Of a DNA stretch of 30,179 bases, positions 8,507 through 16,234 are shown one piece after another (position 1 is the first letter of the stretch; every line of letters starts with the position of its first letter). This DNA comes from UBA9619 sp964630665. Its GTDB lineage: Bacteria; Pseudomonadota; Gammaproteobacteria; Arenicellales; UBA868. The notes beneath the pieces were generated by a model. That model worked only from the letters and a program-made list of their open reading frames with translations. It was not told the DNA's origin and did not search any database. A program made the translations under genes and the position numbers. The stretch is from the NCBI GenBank assembly GCA_964630665.1, contig CAZVVN010000037.1:1-30179 (forward strand), read 5' to 3'.

Positions 8507-9778
8507 ATGTCTTTAAGCCTCACTGAACTGAAAGAAAAAACACCAACTGAACTGGCCGAGGTGGCTCGTTCACTGAAACTTGACAGTGTCACCCGGCTAC
8601 GCAAGCAGGACCAGATTTTCGCCATTCTGAAGTCCCAGGCAAAACGCGGAGAGAAAATCAAGGGCGAAGGTGTGGTGGAGATCCTCCAGGATGGTTTCGG
8701 GTTTCTGCGCTCTGCCGGCAGTTCCTACCTCGCCGGTCCCGATGACATCTATGTCTCACCCAGTCAGATCAGGCGCTTCAGCCTGCGGACGGGCGACACC
8801 ATTACCGGACTGATCAGGCCACCGAAGGATTCTGAGCGTTATTTTGCGCTGCTTAAAGTAGAGACGATCAATTTTCAGGCACCCGAGGAAGCAAGGAACA
8901 AAATTCTGTTTGAGAATCTGACGCCTCTGCACCCGGATGAGCGGATCCGCCTCGAACAGGAAGACGGGGAGAATGGATCGTCGGAAGCACTGACAGCCAG
9001 GGTAATAGACCTGGTGTCGCCGATCGGTAAGGGTCAGCGGGGTCTGTTGGTATCGGCACCAAAGACCGGTAAGACTGTCATGCTGCAACAGATCGCCCAC
9101 TCGATCACTGCGTCAGAGCCGGAATGTGTGTTGATGGTCCTGCTCATTGATGAGCGACCGGAAGAGGTTACCGAAATGGAGCGCACCGTTCGCGGTGAAG
9201 TCATTTCTTCCACCTTTGATGAGCCGGCCTCGCGCCACGTCCAGGTGGCTGAGATGGTGATTGAAAAAGCCAAGCGGCTGGTGGAGCACAAGAAAAACGT
9301 CGTCATCCTGCTTGATTCCATCACCCGATTGGCCCGGGCTTACAACACTGTGCAGCCGGCATCGGGCAAGGTGCTGACCGGCGGTGTGGACGCAAATGCA
9401 CTGCAGAAGCCAAAACGTTTTTTCGGTGCTGCACGAAACATCGAAGAAGGTGGAAGCCTGACCATCATTGCGACGGCCCTTATTGACACCGGCTCGAAGA
9501 TGGACGATGTCATTTACGAGGAGTTCAAGGGTACCGGCAACATGGAGATTCACCTGGATCGCCGGATCGCTGAGAAACGGGTTTACCCGGCTATCATCAT
9601 CAGCCGGTCAGGGACCCGTCGCGAAGAATTGCTGACTGATCCAACTGAACTGCAGAAGATCTGGCTGCTGCTGAAGCTGCTGCACCCGATGGATGATCTG
9701 GAGGCCATCGAATTTCTGCTCGACAAGCTGCGCGCCACCAAGAACAACGCGGAGTTTTTCAAATCGATGAACCGCTGA
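8507..9778 (+). CDS. rho: Transcription termination factor Rho
   Basis: Hexameric RNA-dependent ATPase that ends transcription at rut-containing transcripts. The 423-residue protein is near the usual 419. It has an N-terminal helical Rho_N domain (residues about 1-45, LTELKEKTPTELAEVARSL), the cold-shock-like RNA-binding domain (DGFGFLRS), then the RecA-like motor with Walker A APKTGKT, Walker B VVILLDSITRLARAYN, and the Q/R-loop region with GTGNMEIHLDR. The ATG at 8507 gives an N terminus aligned with E. coli Rho. Co-directional with trxA and followed 79 bases later by rpmE, a common proteobacterial order. Confidence 0.97.
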   Translation: MSLSLTELKEKTPTELAEVARSLKLDSVTRLRKQDQIFAILKSQAKRGEKIKGEGVVEILQDGFGFLRSAGSSYLAGPDDIYVSPSQIRRFSLRTGDTITGLIRPPKDSERYFALLKVETINFQAPEEARNKILFENLTPLHPDERIRLEQEDGENGSSEALTARVIDLVSPIGKGQRGLLVSAPKTGKTVMLQQIAHSITASEPECVLMVLLIDERPEEVTEMERTVRGEVISSTFDEPASRHVQVAEMVIEKAKRLVEHKKNVVILLDSITRLARAYNTVQPASGKVLTGGVDANALQKPKRFFGAARNIEEGGSLTIIATALIDTGSKMDDVIYEEFKGTGNMEIHLDRRIAEKRVYPAIIISRSGTRREELLTDPTELQKIWLLLKLLHPMDDLEAIEFLLDKLRATKNNAEFFKSMNR

Positions 9779-9857
9779 GCCGGCTTGCCGGGCGCTGGTG
9801 ATTCGAATATTATCGCGCCCCCGATCCGCGCTCTGTAACATTTCGGAGATCAGTGAC

Positions 9858-10058
9858 ATGAAGGCTGACACCCATCCTGCCTACGAGGCTATCGAAGTCA
9901 CCTGCCAGTGTGGCAACACATTCTCGACACGCTCGACGCTGGGCAGTGATCTGCACGTCGAGATCTGTTCGGCCTGTCACCCGTTTTATACCGGCCAACA
10001 GAAGATCATCGACACAGCGGGCCGGGTCGGTAAATTCCAGAAGAAGTACGGCAGGTAA
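9858..10058 (+). CDS. rpmE: 50S ribosomal protein L31 (zinc-binding type)
   Basis: A 66-residue large-subunit protein at the intersubunit bridge. It starts MKADTHPAY, the typical L31 opening. Cys16, Cys18, Cys37 and Cys40 form the zinc site of the C+ paralogue, at the same positions as in E. coli RpmE, followed by HPFYTG and GRVGKFQKKYGR. I placed the start at 9858, where GGAG lies at 9845-9848; the frame is open further upstream to 9798 but those residues are not L31-like. Being the zinc-containing form, it could be exchanged for a zinc-free paralogue under zinc limitation; none is in this window. Confidence 0.95.
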   Translation: MKADTHPAYEAIEVTCQCGNTFSTRSTLGSDLHVEICSACHPFYTGQQKIIDTAGRVGKFQKKYGR

Positions 10059-10063
10059 CTACC

Positions 10064-10080
10064 AGACCTTCTAGGTCTTT
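10064..10080 (+). terminator. Hairpin after rpmE, weak terminator candidate
   Basis: AGACCT-TCT-AGGTCT forms a perfect 6-bp stem with a 3-base loop directly after the rpmE stop, followed by only two extra T. It may end or slow transcription after rpmE. The TTG start of the next gene overlaps its trailing edge. Confidence 0.3.
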
Positions 10081-10954
10081 GCCGCAATTCCCCAACGCTC
10101 CGGCCCGGCGATCTGAGGGCTGCAACGGTTCTCACAGGACACAGCTCGCGCTGTGCCTGTTTTTTGCCTGCTGGTCCAGCCTCTCACTGTCTGCCGATAG
10201 CCGGCAGGTGCAGGTACGTTATGTGATCGACGGCGATACCTTGGTTCTGGACAGTGGCGAGACAATCCGTCTGGCAGGGATCAACACACCGGAGCTGGGA
10301 CACGCTGGTCAGCCGGACCAGCCGCTGGCCGCAGAAGCAACCACGGCACTGCGCGCGCTGGTCGGTGAGGGCACTGTGGTACTCGAGGAGGCGACGGAGC
10401 GAGAGGACCGTCACGGCCGTACGTTGGCATACCTGGCGACGACCGACGGCCGAAGTATCCAGGCCCAGCTGCTCCGCGAAGGTCTCGCCAGTGCAGTCGC
10501 AGTGTCTCCCAACCTGCGCCACCTGCGAGACTATGCTGAGGCAGAGAGCAATGCGCTGACTGAAAAGCGCGGCATTTGGGGCCTGCCTTACTATCGCGCC
10601 CGGGCGGCAGGATCAAAAGCCGCCAGTCGAGGTGGTTACACTTTCGTTTTCGGCGAGGTTCAGCGGATCGAGATCAGCGACCGGTGGTTCGTGTTCACTC
10701 TGGCGAAACACTTCGTGATCCTGGTACCGCGTGCCGACTGGACGCGCTATTTTGACTATCCCCCCTGCAGTCTCGACCGGGCAGAGATCGCCGTCAGGGG
10801 CTGGGTCTCGACCCGGGGTAAGCGCAGCCGGGTGGTGATCAAGCACCCGTTCATGCTGGAACGTTGTGGCCGCAACCCGGCTGGTTTGTGCCCTGACCGT
10901 ACTACGGCTCGCCGGGGCTTGCCGGCGGTACAAGCCACGGTGCCTTCTGGCTGA
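10079..10954 (+). CDS. Secreted thermonuclease (staphylococcal nuclease-like) family protein
   Basis: SNase-fold nuclease, presumably exported, that would cleave DNA or RNA with calcium. A basic start and hydrophobic stretch (TQLALCLFFACWSSLSLS, about residues 21-38) form a signal peptide. The SNase domain follows: VIDGDTLVL, then IRLAGINTPELG carrying Arg64 and Glu72, then DRHGRTLAYL carrying Arg114, matching the Arg/Glu/Arg catalytic set of the family. After about residue 185 there is an extra domain of about 80 residues (FGEVQRIEISDRWFVF through VVIKHP) that looks like a small beta-barrel, possibly an OB-type fold. TTG at 10079 is the only standard start I could find before the signal peptide and has no strong ribosome site. 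The extra domain is the unusual part. Confidence 0.85.
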   Translation: MPQFPNAPARRSEGCNGSHRTQLALCLFFACWSSLSLSADSRQVQVRYVIDGDTLVLDSGETIRLAGINTPELGHAGQPDQPLAAEATTALRALVGEGTVVLEEATEREDRHGRTLAYLATTDGRSIQAQLLREGLASAVAVSPNLRHLRDYAEAESNALTEKRGIWGLPYYRARAAGSKAASRGGYTFVFGEVQRIEISDRWFVFTLAKHFVILVPRADWTRYFDYPPCSLDRAEIAVRGWVSTRGKRSRVVIKHPFMLERCGRNPAGLCPDRTTARRGLPAVQATVPSG

Positions 10955-11098
10955 TGCTGCATAATCACACTGCTGGCCTGCACCGGGTACTGGCGGGCCT
11001 GGTTCGACAACAGACGAGGGTCCACAGCACCATTCTCGAAGTCGTCTTTCACGTTAACTCCGGTGACTGATGGTTGGCGTCGTCCGACAGGAGTTCGT

Positions 11099-11698
11099 TT
11101 GAACACTCGAAAACTGTTGATCCCAATAGCAGTACTGGTGGTGGCCGCAATGGTCGGCCTGGCCGCCGGTTTATGGTCCCGGCAGCAGGGTCGGGACGCG
11201 GAAAACCCGTATGCGCACATTGGCGGTGACTTCACACTGGCCTCGAAAACCGGACCCGTTTCGCTGTCGGCGTTCACTGGCAAGGTCGTGCTGCTGTTCT
11301 TTGGCTACACCCACTGCCCGGATGTGTGCCCGACCGAGCTCGCTAAAATGCGGGCCGCCTTCGATGATCTGACACAAAGAGAAGCCGAACAGGTCTTTGG
11401 GATTTTTGTCAGCGTGGACACCGAACGGGATACTCCGGAGAAGGTGAGTGACTATGCCACCTTCTTCCACGAACGGATCATCGGGCTGACTGGCAGCAGC
11501 GCGGATATCTCGGCCATAGCCAAGCGGTACTTTACTCCGTACCAGAAAGCCGCTAGTGACAACGGTGTGTTGGACTACACCATGGACCACTCAGCGACGA
11601 TATACCTGATCGGTCCAGACGGCCTCGTTCAGGGGTTGATGCAAAGACCGACTGTCGAAGAGATGGTGCAGGCCATACGCGATGCCCTGTCCGACTGA
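11099..11698 (+). CDS. SCO1/SenC/PrrC family copper-binding thioredoxin-fold protein
   Basis: Membrane-anchored periplasmic protein of the SCO family, which helps build the CuA centre of cytochrome c oxidase or handles periplasmic copper/thiol redox. One N-terminal anchor (LLIPIAVLVVAAMVGLAAGLW) is followed by a thioredoxin-like domain with the copper-binding CPDVC (Cys73, Cys77) inside GYTHCPDVCPTEL and the distal ligand His164 in MDHSATIYLIG. SVDTERDTPE is also typical. I chose TTG at 11099 because AGGAG lies at 11089-11093; a GTG at 11063 would add 12 residues but lacks a ribosome site. It overlaps or abuts prmB, suggesting co-transcription. No oxidase genes are in view. Confidence 0.9.
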   Translation: MNTRKLLIPIAVLVVAAMVGLAAGLWSRQQGRDAENPYAHIGGDFTLASKTGPVSLSAFTGKVVLLFFGYTHCPDVCPTELAKMRAAFDDLTQREAEQVFGIFVSVDTERDTPEKVSDYATFFHERIIGLTGSSADISAIAKRYFTPYQKAASDNGVLDYTMDHSATIYLIGPDGLVQGLMQRPTVEEMVQAIRDALSD

Positions 11699-11705
11699 CC
11701 GGGAG

Positions 11706-12596
11706 ATGTCACTGGAGGCGTGTGTGACTGCCATCGAACAGCAGCTTCATCAGGCCGGTCTGTACTTCGGGCACGGTACGGACAACGAGCATGACGAGGC
11801 TGCCTGGCTGGTCATGATGGCATCGGGTATCGATGTCGGGAGTTTCGAGGACGACTGGCAGCAGACTCTGGTTCAAGCTCAGCTAGAAAAAGTCTGGAAA
11901 CTGGTAGAAAAGAGAATCAGCAGCCGTCGACCTCTGGCATATCTGGTGAACCGCGCCTGGTTTGCCGGCCATGAGTTCTATATCGATGAACGGGCCATCA
12001 TACCGCGTTCGCACATCGGTGAATGGCTACCGGAGCGATTCGAGCCTTGGCTCGACCCGACCGCGGTCTATCGGGTACTTGATCTTTGCACCGGCAGTGG
12101 CTGTATTGCAGTGGCACTCGCCCTGGCTTTTCCCGACTCGCGTGTGGATGCCGTGGATCTGTCGGCCGCGGCGCTCGAGGTCGCGTTGATCAACGTCGCG
12201 CGTCACGAGGTTCATGACCGGGTGCGACTGGTGCGCTCTGATCTGTTCGATCGACTGGAAGACAGGATGTACGACCTCATTGTCTGTAACCCACCCTACG
12301 TCAGTGACAAACTGATGGCAGACCTGCCGGCCGAATACCAGCATGAGCCGGCCCAGGCGTTTGCGGCAGGCAGTGACGGGCTTGACATAGTACGACGACT
12401 GCTGTCGAAGGCTCGGCAGCATCTTACGGACCACGGTACATTGGTGGTCGAGGTTGGCAGCGCTGCAGCTGCACTCGAGGGTACCTGGCCAGTAGTACCG
12501 TTCACCTGGCTGGCGTCGGCGCACGATGAGTCAGCAGTCCTGGTGTTGACAGCTAGCGAACTCGATCACTACGCCGGTCAATTTCAGCGAAGTTGA
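11706..12596 (+). CDS. prmB: 50S ribosomal protein L3 N5-glutamine methyltransferase PrmB
   Basis: SAM-dependent methyltransferase that methylates a glutamine of ribosomal protein L3. The N-terminal helical domain contains GHGTDNEHDEAAWL and AYLVNRAWFAGHEFYIDERAIIPRS, close to E. coli PrmB rather than to the release-factor enzyme PrmC. The Rossmann domain has the SAM-binding VLDLCTGSGCIAVALAL and the glutamine-binding NPPYV, followed by DLPAEYQHEP, another PrmB signature. Several starts are possible: ATG 11682 (inside the SCO gene), ATG 11706, and GTG 11724, which has GGAGG five bases upstream. I list 11706 as a compromise; the true start may be 11724. Confidence 0.92.
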   Translation: MSLEACVTAIEQQLHQAGLYFGHGTDNEHDEAAWLVMMASGIDVGSFEDDWQQTLVQAQLEKVWKLVEKRISSRRPLAYLVNRAWFAGHEFYIDERAIIPRSHIGEWLPERFEPWLDPTAVYRVLDLCTGSGCIAVALALAFPDSRVDAVDLSAAALEVALINVARHEVHDRVRLVRSDLFDRLEDRMYDLIVCNPPYVSDKLMADLPAEYQHEPAQAFAAGSDGLDIVRRLLSKARQHLTDHGTLVVEVGSAAAALEGTWPVVPFTWLASAHDESAVLVLTASELDHYAGQFQRS

Positions 12597-12608
12597 GCAT
12601 TGCGTCAC

Positions 12609-12779
12609 TCAGATCTCGATCATTTCGAAGTCGACCTTGGTGGCGTCGCAGTCCGGGCACTGCCAGGTGTCGGGGATCTCCTGCCAGCGGGTCCCCGGGG
12701 CAAGACCCTCTTCCGGTAGTCCGGCTTGCTCGTCGTAAATAAAGCCACAGATGACACACATAAAGGTCTTGAATTCCAT
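12609..12779 (-). CDS. Rubredoxin
   Basis: A 56-residue one-iron electron carrier. The translation begins MEFKTFMCVICGFIYDE and contains both CxxC pairs, CVIC at residues 8-11 and CPDC at 41-44, that bind Fe(Cys)4, plus the family motif WQEIPDTWQCPDC. The length is that of a classical single-domain rubredoxin. It is divergent from hemL across a 128-base gap, an arrangement found in other gammaproteobacteria. GTTAGAAT in the gap on its coding strand is a plausible -10. Electron donor and acceptor are not nearby; candidates elsewhere would include alkane hydroxylases or peroxide reductases. Confidence 0.95.
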   Translation of the reverse strand: MEFKTFMCVICGFIYDEQAGLPEEGLAPGTRWQEIPDTWQCPDCDATKVDFEMIEI

Positions 12780-12907
12780 GCCGGGTTTTTCTCAGGCCAT
12801 AAAGCGCGGCATTCTAACGCATAGGGATCATCGCAAATACACAAAGAAAGTGATTCAATGTTGCCAGCGATGCTAAGGTTATAAGACTTCAGATACGGAG
12901 CGAGTAG

Positions 12908-14203
12908 ATGAAAAATGCCAACCAGCAGCTGTTCGATAGAGCTTTGAAATCCATTCCCGGCGGTGTCAATTCGCCGGTCCGCGCCTTCAAGGCGGTGGGC
13001 GGAGCGCCGGTATTTATTGAACGTGCCCAGGGGCCTTTGATCTATGACACCGATGGCAATCCCTACATTGACTATGTCGGGTCCTGGGGCCCGATGATTC
13101 TGGGCCACGCTGACTCAGAAGTGGTGGCAGCAGTCCGCGAAGCGGCCGCCAGGGGTCTGAGTTTCGGCACGCCGACGACGATGGAAACGGAGCTGGCTGA
13201 ACTCGTATGCGCCAGTGTGGCGTCGGTAGAACAGGTCCGAATGGTCAATTCCGGCACCGAAGCCACGATGAGTGCGATCCGCCTGGCGCGCGGGTTTACT
13301 GGCCGGGACAAGGTGATCAAGTTCGAAGGTTGTTATCACGGTCACGCAGACGGACTGCTGGTCAAGGCCGGTTCCGGAGCTCTGACCCTGGGCGTACCCA
13401 CTTCCCCCGGGGTGCCGGCCAGTATGGCTGAGCACACGCTGACGCTTGAATACAACAACCTCGAGCAGGTTACTGAGGCGTTTGCCGTGTTCGGTGACCA
13501 GCTGGCGGCGGTAATCGTCGAACCGGTGGCTGGTAACATGAACTGTGTCCCGCCCGTAGCGGGGTTTCTTGAGGGGCTGAGGGATCTGTGTACCAACTCC
13601 GGCGCGCTACTGATCTTCGACGAGGTGATGACCGGCTTTCGGGTCGCCGCCGGCGGCGCTCAGGCCTTGTACGGCGTAACACCTGATCTCACCACGTTGG
13701 GCAAGGTGGTCGGTGGCGGGATGCCGGTCGGTGCGTTCGGTGGTCGTGCGGACATCATGGCTCACCTCGCACCCATGGGTGCGGTCTACCAGGCCGGCAC
13801 GTTATCCGGTAACCCGCTGGCCATGGCCGCCGGTCTCGCAACCTTACGCAAGGTGTTGGTGGACGGGTTCTTTGAACGCCTCGGTGCCAGGACTGAGTCG
13901 CTGGTCAGCGGGCTGCGCGGCGTAGCCGCGGCGGCCGGGGTGGGGTTGACCACCAACCGTGTTGGTGCGATGTTTGGCCTGTTTTTTACTGCCGCCGAAT
14001 CGGTCACCCGCTTCAGTGAAGTGATGGCGTGTGACAGCGAGCGTTTCGGTCGGTTCTTTCACGGCATGCTGCGTTCGGGGATTTACCTGGCTCCTTCGGC
14101 GTTCGAGGCCGGTTTCGTCTCAGATGCCCACAGCGACACCGAGATCCAAAGGACGATCGAAGCGGCAGGCCAGGTCCTGCTCTCAATCAGCCGAGAAAAT
14201 TGA
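12908..14203 (+). CDS. hemL: Glutamate-1-semialdehyde 2,1-aminomutase
   Basis: PLP enzyme converting glutamate-1-semialdehyde to 5-aminolevulinate, the last step of the C5 route to haem; its presence argues for tRNA-Glu-dependent rather than ALA-synthase haem synthesis. The 431-residue protein has SIPGGVNSPVRAF, the PLP phosphate-binding NSGTEATMSAIRLAR, YHGHADGLL, FDEVMTGFR with the PLP-pyridine Asp, and the Schiff-base lysine Lys266 in TLGKVVGGGMPVGAFGG. The start ATG has GGAG upstream (12897-12900). Its last 17 bases overlap the 3' end of the opposite-strand DUF4870-like gene. Confidence 0.97.
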   Translation: MKNANQQLFDRALKSIPGGVNSPVRAFKAVGGAPVFIERAQGPLIYDTDGNPYIDYVGSWGPMILGHADSEVVAAVREAAARGLSFGTPTTMETELAELVCASVASVEQVRMVNSGTEATMSAIRLARGFTGRDKVIKFEGCYHGHADGLLVKAGSGALTLGVPTSPGVPASMAEHTLTLEYNNLEQVTEAFAVFGDQLAAVIVEPVAGNMNCVPPVAGFLEGLRDLCTNSGALLIFDEVMTGFRVAAGGAQALYGVTPDLTTLGKVVGGGMPVGAFGGRADIMAHLAPMGAVYQAGTLSGNPLAMAAGLATLRKVLVDGFFERLGARTESLVSGLRGVAAAAGVGLTTNRVGAMFGLFFTAAESVTRFSEVMACDSERFGRFFHGMLRSGIYLAPSAFEAGFVSDAHSDTEIQRTIEAAGQVLLSISREN

Positions 14204-14810
14204 AGCATAGAAAATAACGCGGTGGCTCGCCGCGCCAGGCGCGCCGCGTGTTGTTTACGACCATTGCAATGTGGAACAGCACGAGAATCACCAGCAAAAC
14301 AAATCCGACCAGCACCAGAACCAGTAGCATCGCGACCAGAAAATAAAGTGTTGTGCTCAATGCAAAGTTGAGCGCCGCGCGCCCGTCGGCGTCCAGCCGT
14401 GGTGATCGCCGACCCCAGCGTTGCCACAGCAGTAACGGCAGCCACAGTTGACCCAGTGGCAGGCCGGCGTAGAGGCCCAGCGCGCTGAGGTGAAGTGCCG
14501 GACTCCGCCAGCCGGGTTGTGCCGCCGGCTGAAAAGACTGAACCGGTGCGGTCAGCGACCTTCTCGCCAGACCCAGGGCTCCCGTCAGCCCCAGAACCTG
14601 GGCGAAGACCAGAATAGACAGTACGGCTGAGAATGCGGGGACCGGCAGAACAATCCCGTCCCCCCCGGAGATCTTCAGGATGACCAGGCCGGAGGCTATG
14701 CCCGAAAGCAGCACCCCGCCGAGTAGAAACAGCCACGGCAGAAACTTCAACGGCGTTGACCAGAGTGCAGCCACGCGACACCGTTGCCGTGCTGACAGCA
14801 CAGCATGCAA
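14187..14810 (-). CDS. DUF4870-like membrane protein
   Basis: Small integral membrane protein of unknown function. Residues about 105-207 match the DUF4870 (Tic20-like) pattern: HLSALGLYAGLPLGQLWLPLLLW, a basic turn, DADGRAALNFALSTTLYF, a long hydrophobic segment and a final RAWRGEPPRY. Two or so extra N-terminal spans (KFLPWLFLLGGVLLSGIASGL and a second after PVPAFSAVLSILVF) precede it. The first standard start is TTG at 14810 (ATG at 14806 is out of frame). The frame stays open upstream and encodes another hydrophobic stretch, GWLLPVSIWVLHAVL, back to a CTG at 14870 overlapping the cold-shock stop codon, so the real start is uncertain. It follows the cold-shock gene on the same strand. Confidence 0.7.
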   Translation of the reverse strand: MHAVLSARQRCRVAALWSTPLKFLPWLFLLGGVLLSGIASGLVILKISGGDGIVLPVPAFSAVLSILVFAQVLGLTGALGLARRSLTAPVQSFQPAAQPGWRSPALHLSALGLYAGLPLGQLWLPLLLWQRWGRRSPRLDADGRAALNFALSTTLYFLVAMLLVLVLVGFVLLVILVLFHIAMVVNNTRRAWRGEPPRYFLCFNFLG

Positions 14811-14866
14811 AACCCAGATCGAGACGGGTAACAGCCAGCCGACCGGTACGGTCGGCGGACGATCAG

Positions 14867-15079
14867 TCAGTCCGCTGGTGCGACGTCTTCAGCGGCTGGG
14901 CCTTTGTCTCGGGTGGTTAGGCTGAATTCAACTCGCTGACCTTCGGTCAGAGTCTTGAAACCTTCACCCCGGATTTCGCGGTAGTGAACGAAAACATCGT
15001 CCCCGTTTTCCTGCGCAATAAAACCATAGCCCTTGCGCTCATTGAACCACTTGACGGTTCCTACATGTCGTTCCGACAT
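14867..15079 (-). CDS. Cold-shock domain protein (CspA family)
   Basis: A 70-residue single-stranded nucleic-acid-binding protein acting as an RNA chaperone. It has the full CSD fold: GTVKWFNERKGYGFI containing RNP1 and DVFVHY containing RNP2, then the beta-strand EGQRVEFSL, and a short acidic tail ending AAEDVAPAD. GGAGG lies just upstream of the ATG (reading GGAGGAGTT). A well-formed promoter sits about 70 bases upstream. Whether it is cold-inducible or constitutive cannot be told; the 5' leader of about 60 bases is shorter than the long cspA leader of E. coli. The next gene on the strand encodes the DUF4870-like protein. Confidence 0.95.
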   Translation of the reverse strand: MSERHVGTVKWFNERKGYGFIAQENGDDVFVHYREIRGEGFKTLTEGQRVEFSLTTRDKGPAAEDVAPAD

Positions 15080-15147
15080 AACTCCTCCAAACTAGGTTAC
15101 TTCAAAACCAGGCGTGCAGATCGGTAGATCCTGCTGCCCTGCGCTGC

Positions 15148-15175
15148 ATTGTAACGACCTTGCGTTTGAACGCAA
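15148..15175 (-). promoter_or_regulatory. Promoter of the cold-shock gene
   Basis: On the minus strand TTGCGT (15175-15170) and TACAAT (15153-15148) are spaced by 16 bases, a good sigma-70 match, and would start transcription about 60 bases before the cold-shock ATG. The -35 is inside an inverted repeat. Confidence 0.5.
15160..15175. repeat. Perfect inverted repeat TTGCGTT-TG-AACGCAA
   Basis: Seven-base arms with a two-base centre, in the 104-base gap after nudC and overlapping the cold-shock -35 box. It could be an operator for a dimeric regulator or a small hairpin at the end of the nudC transcript. On the plus strand it is followed by an AT-rich tail, but no plus-strand gene precedes it. 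Confidence 0.5.
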
Positions 15176-15183
15176 ATATTTAT

Positions 15184-16140
15184 TCAGCCGATCCGCTGGT
15201 AGCGTTCGCGCAGGGTTCTGAGTGCCAGGTCGCTTTTTTTGTTGAACCAGTCTTCGATCAGGCGGGATGAAATCGAAATACTGGTCGGCAGTTGGAACTC
15301 ACCCAGTGTCAGTTTTTCAATGATCTGGTCACGGGTCAGCCAGCGGGCATCTTCGAGTTCGTTGTCGTTCAGGGAGATCGCGTCGCTGCCGGCAGTGGCC
15401 GTGTAACCGAGCATCAGGGAGCCGGGGAAAGGCCACGGCTGTGAGGAGTGATAGTGCATGGCAGTCACTTCAACACCGGTTTCTTCGGCGACCTCCCGGA
15501 CCACGGCCTGCTCGGCGCTTTCACCGGGCTCAACAAAGCCGGCGATGGTCGAGTAACGGTTTTCTGGCCACTCGGCTTTGCGCCCGAACAACGCCTGCTC
15601 GCCCTTTTCGACCAGCACGATGATGGCGGGGTCGGTACGCGGGTAGTGTTCGCGACCACAGTCGATCTGACTGCACTCAAGCACATGACCGCCCAAGCGG
15701 GGCCGAGTGGGAGCACCGCAAGCACCACAGTAACGATGGTTGTGTCGCCAGATGACCATTGCCCGGGCGTAACTCAAAAGTGCGGCCTGATCCTCGTCAA
15801 GGACTGCAGCATAGTTACGCAGGTCTGCGAACTCACCGGCCCTGCTCGACGGTTTGCCCACGATCGCAGCGAAATAGTGGTTGCCGCCACCCTGCCCGAG
15901 ATAGACGTGTTCGTCGCAGTGACCAAAGCATTCGTGCAGTTCCGCCGGTCCGAGCAGTTCCGCCCTGCAGCGGGTTTCATCCTGGTTGACCAGCACGTTT
16001 GTGTCCAGGACCGGCACAAAGCGACAGCTGGGGCTGTTGATGATATCGGCCAGTTGTGCCTCGGCGGGGCGCAGAAAGGTAGCCCGGTCCAGGGTCCGAC
16101 TGGAAAACAAATTCAATCGGCTGCGCTGCAGATGGTCCAT
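15184..16140 (-). CDS. nudC: NAD(+)/NADH pyrophosphatase NudC (RNA deNADding enzyme family)
   Basis: Nudix hydrolase that splits NADH to NMNH and AMP and removes NAD caps from RNA. An N-terminal domain (residues about 1-130) is followed by a zinc ribbon (CGACG and the later C-x4-C, ECSQIDCG) and the Nudix domain with the box GFVEPGESAEQAVVREVAEETG. SQPWPFPGSLMLGY downstream is the diagnostic NudC motif. From the ATG at 16140 it has 318 residues, longer than the 257 of E. coli NudC but normal for many relatives. A TTG at 16179 would add 13 residues without a ribosome site. It is divergent from argS. Confidence 0.93.
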   Translation of the reverse strand: MDHLQRSRLNLFSSRTLDRATFLRPAEAQLADIINSPSCRFVPVLDTNVLVNQDETRCRAELLGPAELHECFGHCDEHVYLGQGGGNHYFAAIVGKPSSRAGEFADLRNYAAVLDEDQAALLSYARAMVIWRHNHRYCGACGAPTRPRLGGHVLECSQIDCGREHYPRTDPAIIVLVEKGEQALFGRKAEWPENRYSTIAGFVEPGESAEQAVVREVAEETGVEVTAMHYHSSQPWPFPGSLMLGYTATAGSDAISLNDNELEDARWLTRDQIIEKLTLGEFQLPTSISISSRLIEDWFNKKSDLALRTLRERYQRIG

Positions 16141-16206
16141 ACGCTCGGGTGCTCGGCAAACGGCTGTTCTGAAGACCAAGAGTACTACAGCGCGCGGGCC
16201 GGCACT

Positions 16207-16234
16207 TTGGTCACAGACTCACTACGGTTAGAAT
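16207..16234 (+). promoter_or_regulatory. Candidate argS promoter
   Basis: TTGGTC (16207-16212), 16 bases, then TAGAAT (16229-16234), about 80 bases before the argS ATG. The -10 is good and the -35 fair. The same GTTAGAAT element occurs upstream of the rubredoxin gene. Confidence 0.35.

Noticed and set aside
10079..10954. Thermonuclease homologue as a mobile-element or plasmid gene
   Set aside because: No transposase, relaxase or integrase nearby; it has the same base composition as its housekeeping neighbours.
14083..14781. Alternative 232-codon minus-strand frame overlapping the DUF4870-like gene
   Set aside because: It is out of frame with the hydrophobic DUF4870 pattern, runs more than 100 bases into hemL and has shadow-like composition.
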